Of a DNA stretch of 64,000 nt, positions 61,048-64,000 are shown one piece after another. Origin of the DNA: Acanthochlamys bracteata (lineage: Eukaryota > Streptophyta > Magnoliopsida > Pandanales > Velloziaceae); the NCBI GenBank assembly GCA_019914995.1, contig CM034126.1, positions 5,027,001 through 5,091,000 of the forward strand, read 5' to 3'. The position numbers and the translations under genes are program-made. The notes beneath the pieces are model-generated. The model had not been told where the DNA came from, searched no databases, and saw nothing but the letters and a program-made list of their open reading frames with translations. Position 1 is the stretch's first letter. The number at the start of each line of letters is the position of its first letter.

Positions 61048-64000
61048 TCAGATGCTGTCCGGAAATTTTGCATTATACTGTTGTGGAAGCTGCAGATTAA
61101 GGAGTAAGAGGCATCAGTAGTAATCACAAAAGAAAAACTAAGATACACTACAGTAAGTTACCATGAAAGTTGCTGTAATCATCTTTCCAGCAAACCATCT
61201 TCCATGTAGTGCACACTGGGCGTTACTGGCAGAAGTCGCACTATCAAATTTAAGATACACAAATCCAGCACTATTCCTGTTCACATAAAAAATCAAGTTC
61301 AACCATCCTTAGTGAGATGGCGAAAAAAATTACCCTTGAAATCAGTTGCGGAAACAGGCTAGAGAGCAAATTCAAAGATCACTGCCAGCTCAAAGGCATG
61401 CATCAATATAAGTACAAGAACATTCACGCATGGAGCAAATTTTATGGCCCAGGGTGGTAGACCACAGTTGATACTACAGGTTCCACGACATGAAGCTCGG
61501 AAGCAGTATGTTAAATTCAAAGATCACTGCCAGCTCAAGGCTTGCATTAATATCAGTACAAGAACATTCGCGTATGGAGAATTTTATGGCCCGGGGTGGT
61601 AGACTGCAGTTGATACTACAGGTTCCACGATAGGAAGTTCGGAAGCAGCACGTTAAATATGGGCTTTACATATCTGATGACACCAGCCCCAACATATGTT
61701 TTATTTATGGCAATGGCTTTTCTTTCATTTATTATCCCTGGAGTGTTTACTTTGAAGCTTTGAAGTTGCTATTTGTTGCATTCGCATCTATGCCATACCA
61801 AAAAATCCAATGAAGAAAAAACTTCGATGGACGAAAAACATTACTTTTGACAATAGCCTCTGTATATGTGAAATTCAATAATCTCAGTGTTTAAAACTTC
61901 AAACATCTATGAACCTGGATATAGATTGAGACCTTTTTGCACCTCTTACAAGATAACCAAAAACTAACATTTATTAAAAAAATTTAGAGACCTAGACAAA
62001 CATTATAAATTCAATAATATGTATTATTAGCTTGTATGTAGACTATGTAGTCAACAATGATGACAGAAACGTTTTCTTCACTACAGTTTAGTAGGTCCAT
62101 TTGCCTTGCTACATAATCATGTAAAAGCAGAAGAGATGATTAAAGAACTCACTTGTCTACAAAGATATGCTTGATGGTGCCAAATTTTGAGCATTCTTCT
62201 TGTACATCTTCTTTAATATCCAAATCAAAATCTGGTTCAGTCTGTCCCAGTAACGAGTGTGTTAATTTTGAATTTCTTACAGAACTGGAAGATACTAATG
62301 AGCAATCAACTGACCTCAATGCTTGGATCGAACATATTCTTCAACAGCAGACATTCAGTTGGAACTCCTGTCTCAAGAGATTGAGAAAGAACAGATACAG
62401 TTGAAAGAACTGATCCAGGTATAGCTAAAGCCGGAGCTAAAGAGGGCTGCAACAGAGGATTAGCCACAGGAGTGATACCAAGAACTGGTGTAGGAACTGT
62501 TAGCGCCGAAGCTGTAGGTGTAGGAAGTACACCAGCAACACTGCAAATATAAGTGACAGAAGGTTAAAAAAGCTCAGTGTAAATACTGCTACTTTGCTAG
62601 TTATCCAGTAGGATAACTGGAATATGCAAAGACAAGGCATCTGGACGGGTCAAAGTAGAAGCTTGACTTGTCTCTAGAGTAGCCAACTAGTCCATCTCTC
62701 ATGGTTATTCTGAATAATGACCAAGGTATAAGTCACATTTGAACAATGCCTATCCTACTAACAGGTAAAGATAATGAAAAAGCATTCTTAGTTTGCAATT
62801 GGCAAGTTCATACATCAACAACTAGCTGTATGTTCCATATCAACCACGACCCTAATTCATTGCCAGAAATGGATCAATTAAAAAGTCAAACAGCATGTAC
62901 TTGTAGCTTTGATGTCTATACAAATATGTGCACAGTAGAAGTCTCCTACCTGGTTGTAGTGCTACTGCGAGCCAATTTCTGCATAAGGAGAGCTCTGGAG
63001 TGAGCATCTAAAGACTGCAAAAACATTCAAAAATGTCAATTCATGTTAAAACATCATGCAAAATGAAAAAAATATACAGAAAAGAACCATTTAACTTAAT
63101 TATTTTGCAATAATCTGAGACTCTAAGTTGTAGGATGATAAACTATTCCCTCTGATCTGATTTGATCCGAGACTCTCAACTAGTCCAAAGGATTCATAGG
63201 TCCCATTGTCAAGAAAAAGCTCATGTTAGCGACTGTTTTACAATCTTTTCTGTCAGTGAAGAAGACAATCCGGGAAGTCTATTAAAGCAAATGACCACAA
63301 ACAACAAGAAAACAATACAGTTTAGGATGACGCTTTAGCCCTTAAATGCTACATAGGCTACACCAAAGACCATTAAAATGTCGAACGGTAACAAATTACA
63401 CAGCAGTAGAGCTCAGTAATATATGCAGAGAAATATTTCATTAAAACAATATGATGACACCCTTTTTTAACCATTTAGGTGATCCAACAATGTGCAAGTG
63501 CTAAATAGGTCTTTGGTGCAAATGAATCATGGAGGAAAACTTTCCCTTTGGAAACTCATAATCATTGAAGTGACATCAACTTACGAAAATTTCTTTGCTA
63601 CCAAAATCTGCTCACAAATCATCCATTTTTATAATAAAGAATAACAGAAAACATATGCATTTTAAAACTCACAGCCTAAAGTTTCTAAATTTTTTTAACA
63701 AAGTTCCTAGAAATTTATGTAAACTTGTTCTGTTGCCCGACCATACTAACAATCCCTAAATACTAGCTTGACAAGTAAAAGGCTTTATCAGATCAAATTT
63801 TTTTACCAATACTAGCCACAAAAGATGAGCTGACCTCAAAATTTCAATTAATGCTCTCTTTTTAAATAAGATGCAAAAGAAAAAAGCAGTGGAATACAAA
63901 CCAGGCCTCCCCCTTCATCATCATCAAGATCGCCAGTATTGCCTTTCACATCTTGCGCGCCACCTTGCTCTGTCACTGTAGAAACCTACATACAGGGAAA
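61048..64000 (-). CDS. RBM39: RBM39/CC1-like splicing factor, 3' part (runs off window)
   Basis: Seen here are the last six coding exons on the minus strand: 63985-63902, 63014-62950, 62540-62315, 62241-62153, 61276-61162 and 61089-61048, all in phase. They read GGAQDVKG and DLDDDEGGGL, then SLDAHSRALLMQKLARSS, a Pro/Ala/Val-rich linker (VLPTPTASALTVPTPVLGI), TECLLLKNMFDPSIE, EPDFDLDIKEDVQEECSKFG, NSAGFVYLKFDS, WFAGKMITATFM and the end PQQYNAKFPDSI. The last part is the U2AF-homology-motif RRM of CAPER/RBM39-type factors that bind SF3b/U2AF. The RS domain and first two RRMs lie beyond the right edge. The Arabidopsis relative I know is At2g16940. Confidence 0.92.
61368..61655. repeat. 145-bp tandem duplication in splicing-factor intron
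   Basis: Copy 1 starts AAATTCAAAGATCACTGCCA at 61368, and copy 2 starts with the same bases at 61513. The whole unit is repeated with ~10% differences (for example ATGGCCCAGGGTGGTAG against ATGGCCCGGGGTGGTAG). It lies in the intron between the exons at 61276 and 62153. Confidence 0.85.

Noticed and set aside
1..64000. tRNA, rRNA, CRISPR or bacterial/viral insertions
   Set aside because: I looked for GGTTCGAATC-type T-arms, spaced repeats and foreign coding signatures by eye and found none I could support. A tRNA or rRNA scan was not possible here.

Overview
The window is nuclear DNA of a flowering plant, most likely a eudicot. Genes are split by GT-AG introns, the proteins are plant-type (isoprenylated heavy-metal proteins, EXL-type GDSL lipase, plastid Ni/Co-transporter-like protein, FBS-type F-box protein), and the gaps are very AT-rich and full of short decayed repeats. 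I could not place it to genus. I saw no tRNA, rRNA, organelle, bacterial or CRISPR sequence.

Layout. 0-5.2 kb: an F-box protein gene (+) and a plastid-targeted nickel/cobalt-transporter-like gene (+). 5.2-13.4 kb: a GDSL esterase/lipase locus on the minus strand, with one intact five-exon gene (11703-13365) and at least three decayed relatives between 6.9 and 11.4 kb. 13.4-30.7 kb: AT-rich, repeat-filled DNA around two related HIPP genes (+) at 19.8 and 25.5 kb. 30.7-36 kb: a LARP1-type gene (-) whose La-motif exon cannot be read in frame. 37.5-41.9 kb: mitochondrial-type ISCA2 (+), whose large first intron holds an apparent non-autonomous Helitron. 45.4-48.4 kb: a divergent pair, a DUF1279/FAM210-like membrane protein (-) and an ABITRAM/FAM206A homologue (+), sharing a 287-bp promoter. 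50.8-57.4 kb: a plastid-type universal-stress-like protein (+) converging on proteasome subunit RPN3 (-). 58.1-59.9 kb: an FAD monooxygenase (-). 61.0 kb to the window end: the 3' part of an RBM39/CC1-like splicing factor (-).

The genes do not form one pathway; most are single-copy housekeeping functions (protein turnover, Fe-S assembly, splicing, translation control) in ordinary plant gene order. I found no convincing undescribed multi-gene system. The points most worth following up are the broken La motif, the Helitron in the ISCA2 intron, the graded decay of the GDSL array, and the AT-rich MITE-like family. Exon coordinates were read by hand from splice signals and reading-frame continuity. 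Every gene reported as intact adds up to a whole number of codons.
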